Assembly: GCA_039881145.1 (NCBI GenBank)
Contig: JAYKKI010000066.1
Span: 8,567,501 to 8,631,500, forward strand
Origin: Druceiella hillmani
Taxonomy: Eukaryota; Arthropoda; Insecta; Lepidoptera; Hepialidae
Length of the DNA stretch: 64,000 nt
Direction of reading: 5' to 3'
In this document: positions 23,630-36,139 of the stretch, in pieces
Position numbering within the stretch: the stretch's first letter is position 1
Layout of the letters: every line of letters starts with the position of its first letter
Position numbers and translations under genes: made by a program
The notes under the pieces: generated by a model
Told to the model about the DNA's origin: nothing
Seen by the model: the letters and a program-made list of their open reading frames with translations, nothing else
The model's database searches: none

Positions 23630-24241
23630 ACTTAAATATAATTATACAACATTGATACTACAGTACTCTTCAAATTGTTTCAGCCCAAATACACATATAA
23701 ATATGAGTATAAAAAAAATGAAAATAAAAAAAAGATAAAGGAAATAAATATATGAATAAATAAAACCATATTTATATATACTAATTTGCAAAATCAATGA
23801 AAAATTGTGTTAATTAAAGCGTTAATAAATATATGAATAAATAAAACCGGAGATATTTGTAGAATTAGTGGTATAACCTTGTTTTAACTTTCAGATACCC
23901 TTACATACGCCGAAAGATTTGCATTGTACAACTTCAGGTAAAAACAACAATTGAATTTATTACCCTAACTAAAATACTGGTATAACGTATAACTCTCGGA
24001 AATATAATAAAACGTACACCGTCCCCCACAATAAACTCACTAACATAATCAGTGGGAAAACTCACACAAACCCGGCTTCCGCTATTGTGTTTGAAACATA
24101 TAAATGTTATTGGATGTTCCAAGAGTTAATCTTTCCTAATAGCCCACCTGAAGATGTTGTAATACAACGGAAACCTAGGTCGTGGTAAAGAGCTTAACGA
24201 AAGTAGAAATAATACTACAACACGTAGTTTCATTTAATTGT
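23630..24241 (+). mobile_element. Penelope-like element 3' region and terminal repeat
   Basis: Non-coding DNA between the nuclease stop codon and the end of the terminal repeat (about 24130-24241, ending TTTAATTGTG). The terminal part is the same sequence as one arm of the fold-back elements at 19202, 35034, 35953 and 38919 and of the single arms at 49142 and 53686. Placement downstream of the endonuclease frame is what ties that repeat family to a Penelope-like source. No clean target duplication was identified for this copy. Confidence 0.7.
24144..24185 (+). ncRNA. Hammerhead-ribozyme-like motif, copy C
   Basis: In order: CCAC (stem I, 5' side), CTGAAGA, one T, helix GTTGT/ACAAC with AAT loop, a GAAA box carrying an extra G before it, the palindrome CCTAGG (very short stem III), TC (cleavage position) and GTGG (stem I, 3' side). 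This follows the hammerhead core order CUGANGA - stem II - GAAA - stem III - UH. One unpaired T before stem II departs from the textbook core. Minimal hammerheads in the flanking repeats of Penelope-like elements are known and thought to act as dimers. The extra G may inactivate this copy. Confidence 0.65.
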
Positions 24242-25701
24242 GAATTATATTATTATTAATTCCACATAATATGGGGAAGTCTCTGAAACCAGCGGTTTGT
24301 ATAAAAAGGAAACAAATGAATATCTAAATATCCAATTTCTTCGTTAAATATATGCCATGAGGTATTGTGTATGGGAGTGTTCAAATTTATATATCAAAAA
24401 CACGCTAAATGTATATATACACTGTACCATAGAGACAGATACCAATTTGCAAAATCAATGACAACATTTTTTTACTGCTTATTCCAAATATAATATTTTT
24501 TTTTAGTTTTTAAATTTTAATTCCCTGACATATAGCTCACGGTACAAATTTAACGGACGAATTTTACATCTAAATATTCGTTTATATCCTTTTTCGTTTA
24601 TCACAAATCAATTAGTTTTAAAGTTTTGAACGCAAAGTGACCCTTTTTTTTAGTAACAATTTATTAGTATTACATTGCAAAACATTATATTGCATTACAT
24701 TGCAATACATTTTTCTCTAAGTATCTTGTTTGGGAAATTTCAAATAAAAATTAACAAGTCACACATATATTAATTAATATAATATGAGAATTATGATAAT
24801 CATACAAATAAAAAGTTGAGAAAATGTCACGCTAGAAAGTAATTTTGACATTGTTGAAGTATGAACATAATTTATATATTAAAAAAAGGCATTTGCAGAA
24901 TGATAAACTGGGAGATATTTTGTATATATTTAATAATTATTTTGTTTAACATAAATTACATCATTAAATACCTAAATATTTTCTTTGATATTCTGCCACA
25001 TTTGATATGCTGCTACTGAAAATTTAATTTACTTAGATTTAGGAATTATAGTTCTAGAAAAAAAAGTATTATATCACGAAACTTATCTTAGTGTATTGCA
25101 GCAATACAATTAACACGATTAAGAAAAAATATTTAGTACGTTACATAAACCACGTCAAAGTTTGCAATGGCCACATGAGTGTACATACCAAAAAAATATT
25201 GTTAAAATTTAATGTAAAAAATAATTTATATTATCAAAATATTCGATAATATCATATTGCATAATTTAGTTTAAGATGATATCGATGTACTAGCAGGGTA
25301 CATTACTTAACATTTAGTTATTTTCAAAGGGGGGTGAATAATTTAAAAGTAACAGATATTACGAAAATTAAATTAAAATTAACTCACTCATGAAAAGTGA
25401 CTTTTTTTAAGTTTACGTGACTTTCCGCTGAAGCTTCTGAGATTTTTGAAGGAACTTATAACAATCTTCCAACGAAAATGAACATGTTTCATAAAGGGGA
25501 AACGTTTCGTCTCAGCTCGACTGACGTTAAAATGTGACTGGATGTGACATGCGGCACTCATATAAATTATGTGAAAAATTAGTTAATTCTCTACATGTAA
25601 AATACTGGCTTGTACTTTTATACCTATATTGTTCTAACTTTTTTTTCGCTGTTCCTTACACATAATGTCGCTATTAGGTATGTTATACCCTTCACAGGCA
25701 C

Positions 25702-26103
25702 AAAACATAAAACTATATAAATTATGTTATTCTAAGCTTCACTTTTATTTTATCTATAATTAGGTATACCATTCTTTAAATTGTTATACATGAAATAGCT
25801 CTAAATGCCTCCTGCGTTGCATGAAGAATCCTAACCATAGAGGTAAATATAGGCAAGGGAGATGGTATAAAACACTTTTTGTATGGGAACCTAACTCGGA
25901 CGAAAACGTATGAAGGGAGAGGGGAAATACAAAGTCCCGTAAGGAAATAATATAGAGAATTAATTTGAGAAAAACTACTACTGTAGTCTTTTCTTTGTTT
26001 TTCTACATTTTTTGGATATAAAAATAATTCAAAACTTTATTTTACATAATTCTTTTTAATCTACAGATTATCGTGTTCAAAAGCGATTGCGCTTTTTCAA
26101 ATT
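25702..26103 (+). repeat. Inserted piece of unit block L25 (ectopic copy)
   Basis: Reads as 21928-22490 with an internal deletion of about 150 bp (shared 'cataaaactatataaattatg', 'agctctaaatgcctc', 'tataaaacactttttgtatgg', 'aaaagcgattgcgc'). The older relative at 63478-63500 passes straight from 'cataggcaca' to the sequence found after 26103, so this segment was inserted here. The same insertion lies in the second tandem copy at 30305-30705. Confidence 0.7.
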
Positions 26104-26404
26104 AAAAAATATATTGATTTATGTTATAAAAATAAAAATTAACGATTTTCGTTATCGATTTTTTCTTTATATGTGCTATGAGGCCTTATCTCTTTTTGCC
26201 AAATTTCATAATTCTAGGTCAACGGGAAGTACTCCATAAGTTTTGATTTACTCACGAGTGTTAAAAATGCGGCACAGATGATTATATTTTTAGGGCCTTT
26301 TTTATTGCATTGGCTTAGAAGCTTGATTTTTTTACTACTCCAAGGACCGTATAATTAAGTATTAGATATTGATTTCCACTCTAGACTTTTACGCGTTTTT
26401 TAGA

Positions 26405-26432
26405 AAAAGGTCCTTTGAGGTACGGAACATTA
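26405..26432 (+). repeat. Dispersed-repeat tail motif (reduced)
   Basis: 'ggtcctttgaggtacggaac' form, matched at 31012-31040 and, in fuller form, at 63799-63880. This is a second position in the macro-unit for the motif also found between L15 and L16. Confidence 0.5.
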
Positions 26433-27969
26433 AAAGTCAATTATATTTAATATATGTTTTGCATTGAGTTGACTTGAATAAAAATGTAAAATTTTATTAG
26501 AGTCAGAAAATAGTTAAAAGATTTACAGCAGAAAAACTATATAGACAGGGTGAATAGGCAGAAAAGAGTTGAGATTTTGAAATATGATTTAACATCGTAT
26601 AAAATACCTTCCCAAAATGATAAAAGATTTTTAGAAAAGAAATATGAAGATGAAATAATAAAAATCAGCCAGGTACCTCTGGGAATAGATATAAAATAGT
26701 GTAGTATATTTATTTTTATTATATCTATTGAAATGTTGATATATTAGAAGTAGGCGACCCATCGCATATGATTTAAAAATAGTTTTGAAAAATAATTTGT
26801 AAAGAAATAACTTAGAGGCCAATCTCATTTCAGGCTTTTATTACTAATATTGACAAATTTGACATATTTTTATTTAGAAAGTAAATGTTCTAATAAAATA
26901 AGTAAAATACTAATTTGTTCCTGATTTTATATCTGCGTGTCTTATAGACACCATTTACAAAAATTGAACACGCCGACGGGCCTTCTTATTTTGGCAATCA
27001 CTTCACACCCACCTTAAATTGGCAATCATTTCACACCCACCTGTTACGAAAAACCATTTGCTTTAAAGTAAATACAACGTTTTCGAAACAAATATATCAA
27101 GAATATAAAACAAGACTAAAATAAATGTAGTAATCAGTATCGACAACGGTAAATCTAGTACACAGACACATTGCAGTAAAGATACTGCTAGCATTTGAAT
27201 AATGTCTCTATGCTACTAAGCAAAATAAATGGCTTATGCAAAATAAACCCCATTTATCTTTTCTTCTTAGAAAGTTTTTCGCAAAACCTTTAATAGCAAG
27301 TAGGATAAGTTTATTTTTCTTCGTGATTTAATAAGAAGCACATCGTAGTTTAATTTTCAGCGTATATTTGCTTAACTCCAAGGGGTATCTTTATCTCTTA
27401 TATTCCTGTTTATCAGGAAAAAAGATGAAACAATTCATAAAATTACATTTTGTTATATTTTACTGTAATAAACGAAAAACCCATACATCTTTTTAACTTT
27501 TAATTTTTGAAGAGTTGCAAATACTTATTTATTATTAATATGTCCGCGACTTTATTCGTCGGTCCTTTCCGAAATATAATTAATTAATTGTAATATTAAT
27601 ATGAGTAACGCCATTTATAAAAACAACAAAAAAATTTTAAAGTAATAAAATTGTATAAAGATTTCAAATTCTTCGAAATTGGTCTCAATTCCGGATCGAG
27701 TGAGTTAAGTTCCGCTGTGATAATAAAAATAAAATGTCTATTACCGTCACTAGTATAAATATGTACAATATTTATCGTCCATCTACCTACGCGTTTAGTA
27801 AACCAGAGAGCCACATTTTAATGTAAACAGAGTGAATTTTTGTAAACATTTGGCTACTCCTTTTCAAACATATTTTTAATTCCGCATTCTCTTCTGGCTC
27901 TGTGAACATATCTTTATAAAAGGAAAATAATTTTCAGATGCTTTGAAATATACTACTTCGAAAGTATTT

Positions 27970-27988
27970 ACATATATATGTATGTATG

Positions 27989-28042
<54 letters not shown>

Positions 28043-28050
28043 AATATATA
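27970..28050. repeat. (TA)n microsatellite, interrupted
   Basis: TATG and TA repeats homologous to 23184-23320 but shorter. Confidence 0.93.
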
Positions 28051-28061
28051 TTTATACTAGT

Positions 28062-28344
28062 AGATAAGTGAATGTATATATGAGTCAAACAGGAAGAGAT
28101 TTTACTACAAGATATAAAGAACATATTGCCAGCTAGCCAAATAATAAACCAGGCACATCTCATTGAAAATACACATCACCCTCATAGTCATAATGCATCC
28201 TATATATTACAAATAAATACAAAAGTTAATAAACTTAATATCCTAGAAACATTAGAAATAAACGGACATAAAAAAGACATCAAGGTTAATATATTAAATG
28301 AACAACTAAAAATAATATCATCACCCATACTTAATATCTTCTGA
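28062..28344 (+). pseudogene. Penelope-like endonuclease fragment, decayed duplicate
   Basis: Same segment as 23336-23629. Here the conserved Gly of the YMG motif is replaced by Ser, a TAG stop appears at the 'gccagctagcc' stretch, and 17 bp are lost just after 'cacatctca', shifting the frame. Downstream of the deletion the tail (LIENTHH...LNIF) reads in frame again from about 28126. Duplicated with its host segment; not an independent insertion. Confidence 0.85.
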
Positions 28345-28932
28345 ACTTAAATATAATTATACAACATTGATACTACAGTACTCTTCTAATTGTTTCAGTC
28401 CAAATACACATATAAATATAACTATATAAAAAATTGAAAATAAGAAAAAAATAAAGGAAATAAATAAATAAATATATGAATAAATAAAACCGGAGATTTG
28501 TAGAATTAGTGGTATAACCTTGTTCTAACTTTCAGATACCCTTGCTTTTGTATAAATATATTACGGAGTATAACTTCCATTTAATTTTATTACATACGCC
28601 GAAAGATTTGCATTGTGTAACTTCATGTAAAAACAACAATTGAATTTATTACCCTAACTAAAATACTGGTATATCGTATAACTCTCGGAAATATAATAAA
28701 ACCTCCACCGTTCCCCCAAAATAAACTCCCTAACATAAGCAGTGGGAAAACGCACACAAACCCGGCTTCCGCTATTGTGTTTGAAACATATAAATGCTAT
28801 TGGATGTTCCTAAGAGTTAATCTTTCATAATAGTCCACCTGAAGATGTTGTAATACAACGAAACCTAGGTCGTGGTAAAGAACTTAACGAAAGTAGAAAT
28901 AATACCACAACACGTGGTTTCATTTAATTGTG
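28345..28932 (+). mobile_element. Penelope-like 3' region and terminal repeat, duplicate
   Basis: Counterpart of 23630-24241, with about 50 bp around 28540-28590 absent from the first copy. It ends with the terminal repeat (28815-28932), which includes the cleanest hammerhead-like core in the window. Confidence 0.7.
28835..28875 (+). ncRNA. Hammerhead-ribozyme-like motif, copy D (cleanest)
   Basis: CCAC 28835-28838 pairs with GTGG 28872-28875 (stem I). CTGAAGA is at 28839-28845, a single T at 28846, and helix GTTGT (28847-28851)/ACAAC (28855-28859) has loop AAT. GAAA is at 28860-28863, self-complementary CCTAGG at 28864-28869, and TC at 28870-28871 before the predicted cut. A CUUU/AAAG pairing further out could extend stem I beyond an internal loop. 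The core order is hammerhead type I. The six-base palindromic stem III suits pairing between two molecules. The extra T and short stem I make in-cis activity uncertain. Confidence 0.7.
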
Positions 28933-31900
28933 AATTATATTATTATTTATTCCACATAATATGGGGAAGTCTCTTAAACCAGCGGTTTGTCTAAAAAGGA
29001 AACAAATATATGCCATGAGGTATTATGTATGGGAGTGTTCAAATTTATATATTAAAAACACGCTAAATGTATATATACACTGTACCATAGAGACAGATAC
29101 CAATTTGCAAAATCAATGATAACATTTTTTACTGCTTATTCCAAATATAATGTTTTTTTTTAGTTTTTAAATTTTAATTCCCTCACATATAGTTCACGGT
29201 ACAAATTTAACGGACGAATTTTATATCTAAATATTCGTTTATATCCTTTATCACAAATCAACTAGTTTTAAAGTTTTGAACGCAAAGTGACTCTTTCTTT
29301 TGAGTAACAATTTATTAGTATTACATTGTAAAATATTTATACATTTTTCTCTAAGTATCTTGTTTGGGAACTTTCAAATAAAAATTAACAAATCACACAT
29401 ATGTTAATTAATATAACATGAGAATTATGATAATCATACAAATAAAAAGTTGAGAAAATGTCATAGTAGAAAGTAATTTAGACATTGTTAAAGTATGAAC
29501 ATAATTAATATATTTAAAAAAGGCATTTACAGAATGATATACCGAGAGACATTTTGTATATATTTAATAATTATTTTGCTTACCATAAATTACACCATTA
29601 AATACCTAAATATTTTCTTTGATATTCTGCCACATTTGATATGCTGCTACTGAAAATTTAATTTACTTAGATTTAGGAATTATAATTCTAGAAAAAAAAA
29701 TGTTATATCACGAAACTTATCTTAGTGTATTGCAGCAATACAATTAACACGATTAAGAAAAAATGTTTAGTACGTTATTTAAACCACGTCAAATACCGAT
29801 AAAATTATTGTTAAATTTTAATGTAATAAATAATTTATATTATCGAAATATTCGATAATATCATATTGCATAATTTAATTTAAGATGATATCAATGTACT
29901 AGCACGGTACGTTACTTAACATTTAGTTAATTTCAAAGAGATAATTTAAAAGTAACAGATATTACGAAAATTAAATTAAAATTAACTCACTCATGAAAAG
30001 TGACTTTTTTTAAGTTTACGTGACTTTCCGCTGAAGCTTCTGAGATTTTTGACGGAACTTATAACAATTTTCCAACGAAAATGAACATGTTTCATAAAGG
30101 GGAAACGTTTTGTCTCAGCTCGACTGACGTTAAAATGTGACTGGATGTGACATGCGTCACTCATATAAATTATGTGAAAAATTAGTTAATTCTCTACATG
30201 TAAAATACCGGCTTATGCTTTTATACCTATATTGTTCTAACTTTTTTTTCGCTGTTCCTTACACATAATGTCGCTATTAGGTATGTTATACCCTTCACAG
30301 GCACAAAACATAAAACTGTATAAATTATTTTATTCTAAGGTTCACTTTTATTTTATCTATAATTAGGTATACCATTCTTTAAATTGTTATACATGAAATA
30401 GCTCTAAATGCCTCCTGCGTTGCATGAAGAATCCTAACCATAGAGGTAAATATAGGCAAGGGAGATGGTATAAAACACTTTTTGTATGGGAACCTAACTC
30501 AGACAAAAACGTATGAAGGGAGAGGGGAAATACAAAGTCCCGTAAGGAAATAATATAGAGAATTAATTTGAGAAAAACTACTACTGTAGTCTTCTCTTTG
30601 TTTTTCTACATTTTTTGGATATAAAAATAATTCAAACCTTTATTTTACGTAAATTTTTTTAATCTACAGATTATCGTGTTCAAAAGCGATTGCGATTTTT
30701 CAAATTAAAACATATATTGATTTATGTTATAAAAATAAAAATTAACAATTTTCGTTTTCGATTTTTTCTTTACATGTGCTATGAGGCCTTATCTCTTTTT
30801 GCCAAATTTCATAATTCTAGGTCAACGGGAAGTACTCCATAAGTTTTGATTTACTCACGAGTGTTAAAAATGCGGCACAGATGGTTGTATTTTTAGGGCC
30901 TTTTTTATTGCATTGGCTTAGAAGCTTGATTTTTTTACTACTCCAAGGACCGTATAATTAAGTATTAGATATTGATTTCCACTTTATACTTCTATGCGTT
31001 TTTTATAAAAAGGTCTTTTGAGGTACGGAACATTAAAAGTCAATTATATTTAATATATCTTTTGCATTGAGTTGACTTGAATAAAAATGTAAAATTTTAT
31101 TAGAGTCAGAAAATAGTTAAAAGATTTACAGCAGAAAAACTATATAGACAGGGTGAATAGGCAGAAAAAAGTTGAGATTTTGAAATATGATTTAACATTG
31201 TATAAAGTACCTTCCTAAAATGATAACAGATTTTTAAAAAGAAATTTGAAGATGACATAATAAGAATCAGTCAGGTACCTCTGGGAATAGATATAAAATA
31301 GTGTAGTATATTTATTTTTATTATATCTATTGAAATGTTGATATATTAGAAGTAGGCGACCCATCACATATGATTTAGAAATAGTTTTGAAAAATAATTT
31401 GTAAAGAAATAACTTAGAGGCCAATCTCATTTCAGGCTTTTATTACTAATATTGACAAATTTGACATATTTTTATTTAGAAAGTAAGTGTTCTAATAAAA
31501 TACGTAAAATACTAATGTGTTTCTGATTTTATATCTGCGTGTCTTATAGACACCATTTACAAAAATTGAACACGCTGACGGGCCTTCTTATTTAAAAAGT
31601 GGCAATCACTTCACACACACCTGTTACGAAAAACGATTTTATTTTAAGTAAATACAACGTTTTCAAAACAAATATATCAAGAATATAAATAAGACTAAAA
31701 TAAATATTGTAATCAGTATTAGCAACGGTAAATGTAGTATGCAGACACATTGCAATAAAGATACTGCTAGCATTAGAAGAATTTCTCTATGCTACTAAGC
31801 AAAATAAATGGCTTATGCAAAATAAACCCCGTTTATCTTTTCTTCTTATAAAGTTTTTCGCAAAACCTTTAATAGCAAGTAGGATAAGTTTATGTTTCTT

Positions 31901-34705
31901 CGTGATTTAATAACAAGCACATCGTAGTTTAATTTTCAGTCTATATTTGCTTAACTTCAAGGGGTATCTTTATCCCTTATATTCCTGTTTATCAGGAAAA
32001 AAAGTGGGAACAATTCATAAAATTACATTTTGTTAAATTTTACTGTAATAAACGAAAAAGCCATACATCTTTTTAACTTTTAATTTCTGAAGAGTTACAA
32101 ATACTTATTTATTACTAAAATGTCTGCGACTTTATTCGTCGGTCCTTTCCGAAATATAATTAATTAATTGTAATATTAACACGAGTGATGCCATTTATAA
32201 AAAGCATAAAAAAAATTTTTTAAAGTAATGAAATTGTATAAAGATTTCAAATTACCCTCCATTTTTCGAAATTGGTCGCCTAGATGAAGTAACCCTAATC
32301 CAGACCAGGTCAACAAAATCAATCAAGAGAAATCTCATTAAAATACCTCTTGTGGGTTTTGCGTGATGCGCGAACAAATAAGCATATTCACAGACAAAGA
32401 AACCAATATTCCAAGAACAATATTTTTGTTTTCTCTCACTTTTATTATGTCCCCTAATTTTTTTTTCTAAATGTCTTTATTTTACAAAGACATCACTTGC
32501 ATAGTTTCATTAGAGTACAGATTGACAAGGGTTATTCGAAAATACTTATTCCTGTGGGATATGTTAAGAATTTATTCTATTTTGCTATTTTTATATAAGT
32601 TTGTACGCTTTTAAAATAATTAATATTTACCAAAAATGTTTTTCACAGATAAAATATTACAAATCATATAACAATAACGCTTATCTATTGACAAGATAAG
32701 GGATCGTTTCTTATAAAAAAGGGACGACGGTAATAATTGCGATAAACAAATAATTACTCAATTATGAATTAGTGCAGTTCCTTGGAATAGAAGTAAAGTA
32801 ATTATATGTGCTTGAATTTAATTGTTACTATTATTATATGTATGTAAAAATCATGCTTAATTCAAGCAAAAGTGGAGTAAACAATGAATAGAAATTAGTG
32901 TACTACTTTGACGTAGAAGCTATTCTTAAGGAATCCCAACTATAAATGGTAGAAAAATTTTATGATCCATTATTAATTATCACACCAAAATTTCAAAACG
33001 TTGATTGTAGAATCTAAACACAAACCGATGTGGACCCATGGAATATATTTCAGAGTTAAACAAGTTATTATTAAATTGATACTGCATGCGGTTTTTTGAG
33101 TTGCTGGGCACGAATTAAGATGATTATAATGATTTTTTTTATACCTTATTCTAATTGCGACATCAGAGACTTAAAATACAACGAATATATTAGGTCTATG
33201 CCCGAGACACACTGCTTTGATGTTTCAAACATGAGTTGTGATAATTTTTAAACATCGTCAATATCTGTAGTAATATTAATTTAGTAATGACTGTGTTTAT
33301 TTTGAATCGAGTTTTTGAAGATTTCATTTAATACTGTAACGTCGTTTTGAATGACTTGGTCTGATAATAGAATTGAGACGTCATGTCGGTTTACTTTATT
33401 TCGAGTTTGCTATTAATGATTGCTTCTTTCCAAAAAAAATTAAAAAGCTTTCCTTTTATGATAAGAAATATCTCTAGTGTGAACGATCCGGAGATTTTTT
33501 CTGTTTTCTATCTGTTATTATTCACAAAGACAAGAGTAAATTTAGTTTCAGCTAGTAGTTGTTTCGAGTTAATCCGTACCAGAGGCCACACTTCCCCATC
33601 TGGCACATTTACTGCTAAATATTTTTCCAAATAAATCTCATCGTAACAGATATAATTATCACTCTATTGGCCTAATCATTTTCCAGAAACTTAGCCGGTC
33701 ATAATTTACAATGCAATACCAGTCACATTTTCTGTGAAAAGAAATTAATTTATCAAAACGTAAACTAACAGGACCTTATTTTTTTAAAAACCTGCATAAA
33801 GAGATATTTATATAAAATATCGATATAGTTAATGCACAGATTCTGACTCTTACGCTGATATTTATTTAAAAACAGTTCGTTTTATAGTATTTAATAAAGT
33901 TCCTCTTCCGAAACACGGACAAGTTTCTTTTGCACTTGAATTGATTTTGCAAATACAATTTGGCTTATTTCCTTATGGAGACTAATTAAATAAAAAAAGA
34001 CAAAGGAAAAAATATTCGGAATTCGTGATATGGACATCAAATTAAATCTGCTAAAAAGTTTTTTCCCACATTTGGCATTGAATTTGGAAAAAGCTAAAGG
34101 AGTTTTTAAAAGTGTATTTGCTGTAAATTGATCGAAATATTATGAGTTGCAGAAAGACTTGCAATAATAAAAAAGAATTGTAGTCAATTTACAAGGATTT
34201 TACCATAAAAAGGTAAAGGAAATCCTAATGGGTTTGCTCACGGATTCATCTGCAACGGCAAACAATTATATGAAAACTTTACAAAGGTATGGATAGGTAA
34301 TAATTATTTTTCGGGAAGAAACAAATTCTGCATTTATTGTGAAATTTATCTTTTTTGCCGAAAAACCATCATGGTATTGTTCAGACAAGCTAGTTATAAG
34401 AGATTCCAGAATATTTATTTCCAAATTTTAGGTAGAAATTTACTCAAAAATATCCGAAAAATATGTTTCTCCTTCTTATTTCTGCAAGTACTGAACACAA
34501 AATTATGATTGTAATAGAACTACAATTGATTCTTAATGTTATTGTTTTCAAGATATTCGCTATAATATACACCTACTTACGTATTGTGTATATTTATTCG
34601 TTGTTTCGCCCTACTTAATTATATAAGAAACTATTAAGTATCTATTGTGCTAGGAAATCCTTATAATAAATAAACTAAGTGATGAGTAAAGTTATTTCTT
34701 TTTAA

Positions 34706-34756
34706 ACGAGATACGGAATCCTTGATGCGCGTCCCACGCTTGCACTCCGCCGGATT
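34706..34756 (+). repeat. Lepidopteran-type repeat end motif
   Basis: 'acggaatccttgatgcgcg' then 'ttgcactccgccgga', the least decayed of three copies. Confidence 0.5.
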
Positions 34757-35033
34757 ATTGAGAACATTTTTTTGTGTTTTTGATATTTATCTTTAGAAAG
34801 TAAACTACTAATAAAGTTTACGTTATTATTTATAAATATTAATAGTACACGGCAAGATATGTCTCTTTTGATTGAACATTTTTTTCTTACAAACTACATA
34901 ATTTCTACACTCTTGACCGGTTTAGTTGCTTAATAAAGTAATATGTAAATCCTTTTGATGGTTTCTTAAAAATTAACATTTTTTTATGAACATTTTTTTC
35001 ATAGCAGCGAAAGATTTTTTCGCCATACTTTAT

Positions 35034-35228
35034 TAATAAAATGCATTGAATATATTTGGCGTTAATTTTGTAGAAATGCATTATTCACAATTCACAATTC
35101 AGCAAAGATATATGCTAATATCCCACCTGAAGATGTAATACAATGAAACCAAGGTCGTGGTAAAGAAATTAAAGAAAGTAGAAATAATACTACATCACGT
35201 AGTTTCATTTAATTGGTAATAAAATGCA
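35034..35228 (-). mobile_element. Penelope-repeat element E, 12-bp TSD
   Basis: Element 35046-35216 lies between direct repeats TAATAAAATGCA (35034-35045 and 35217-35228). It starts TTGAATATATTTGGCGTTAA, loses most of the left arm after 'cattattcacaattcac', then continues with loop and right arm ('cccacctgaagatg' to 'cacgtagtttcatttaattg'). The hammerhead-like part is degenerate (stem II shortened, ccaaggtc). The equivalent place in another unit (about 42140) reads 'taataaaatgaagttaaatt' uninterrupted, an empty site. Confidence 0.8.
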
Positions 35229-35269
35229 GTTAAATTATATTTTTAAAAACGAAGAGAGATGAGACGACA

Positions 35270-35286
35270 AAGAGAGAGAGAGAGAA
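35270..35286. repeat. (GA)n microsatellite, short
   Basis: Alternating AG, about 16 bp. Confidence 0.8.
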
Positions 35287-35377
35287 GATATATGTTACAT
35301 TGTGCGAGACCATAACAATTACTATGCATGCTAAGATACTCAGTGTATCTAAGTGAATTAAATTCAACACCAGGCGC

Positions 35378-35740
35378 GTAAAGAAGACAAAACAACGTGC
35401 TATCAAAGTGATTAAACTCCAATAGGCACGGATTAGTCTTCTCATAAAATCCGTTTTTTTCATCTTCATAACTAAATGGGTTTAAAGCGCTACTTAAACC
35501 TCGGTAGCTTGAGAATGGATAATAAAAAACGAAATGTAATTCAATAACTAAACATAGGCGGCTGGTACGTTGCTGAAGGGCAATCGAGTGGATGCGGCGG
35601 GCTGCGAGTGACACCTGGACAAGATCACCTTTGATGATCCACCCAACAGCAATGACTTTCCTACATCGATGCCCTTTCATTATTTTCTATAAATGTATAC
35701 GTGGCGCAATATGAAGAGTCATTTATCGTCTACAGCTGGA
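35378..35740 (+). repeat. GC-richer conserved block, copy 2
   Basis: Counterpart of 11219-11590, with 'gtgacacctggac', 'tgactttcctacatcgat' and 'aatatgaagagtcattt'. A minus-strand frame of 145 codons (35243-35680) is open only in this copy. Confidence 0.7.
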
Positions 35741-36022
35741 TAAGCTACGGGCTATTTACTTATCATGGGAAAAAAAATTTCTCGAATGAATATCTTATTA
35801 ACAGCATTTTTAATCGGATTATAATCCACAGGTTGCAGTGTTGCAAATGTGAAATTTTTTTATTCAACAAATTATACTGATTATAAAGTAAGAATAATTG
35901 GAATTTAGGGCAGAACTTGTTGATCATTATCATTTTTATTTTGTTCAGAAATAAAAATGATAGTCCACGATTAAATGAAACTATGTCATGTAGTATTATT
36001 TCTATTTTCTTTATGTTTTTTA

Positions 36023-36063
36023 CCACGACCTAGGTTTCGTTGTATTGCAACATCTTCAGGTGG
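36023..36063 (-). ncRNA. Hammerhead-ribozyme-like motif, element B left arm
   Basis: On the minus strand: CCAC, CTGAAGA, T, a helix GTTGC/(A)CAAC-type hairpin, GAAA, CCTAGG, TC, GTGG. All core blocks are intact. Confidence 0.6.
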
Positions 36064-36139
36064 GCTATTAGCAAAGATATCGAATACTCTGGTGGGCTGT
36101 TAGCAAAGATATCGAATCGAGCGAATCTTTGTTAATAGC

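Larger units (their letters stand above)
22930..27686 (+). repeat. 4.7-kb tandem duplication, copy 1
   Basis: Matches 27687-32270 along its whole length with a drifting offset of 4.79 to 4.56 kb caused by indels. Identity is high: one stretch of about 137 bp (26165-26300 against 30767-30902) shows only three differences. It contains a TA tract, the Penelope-like remnant with its hammerhead-like repeat, and a 0.4-kb piece of unit block L25 inserted at 25702-26103. A third, older relative at 61850-64000 lacks both insertions. The stretch has no other gene. Confidence 0.9.
27687..32270 (+). repeat. 4.7-kb tandem duplication, copy 2
   Basis: Begins at 'attccggatcgagtg' (compare the start of the older relative, 61826) and ends where similarity with copy 1 stops near 'cgaaattggtcgcctag'. 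It carries the same Penelope-like remnant and L25 insertion as copy 1, so both insertions predate the duplication. Small deletions distinguish it, e.g. loss of about 30 bp near 29005 and of a 17-bp piece in the endonuclease frame. No other gene. Confidence 0.9.

Noticed and set aside
26631..31430. Matching minus frames at 26631-26828 and 31215-31430 as a conserved gene pair
   Set aside because: They are similar only because the 4.7-kb segment was recently duplicated; the ends differ by frameshift and no family is recognised.
35243..35680. 145-codon minus frame as a gene
   Set aside because: It crosses the GC-richer repeat block and is closed in the other three copies of that block.
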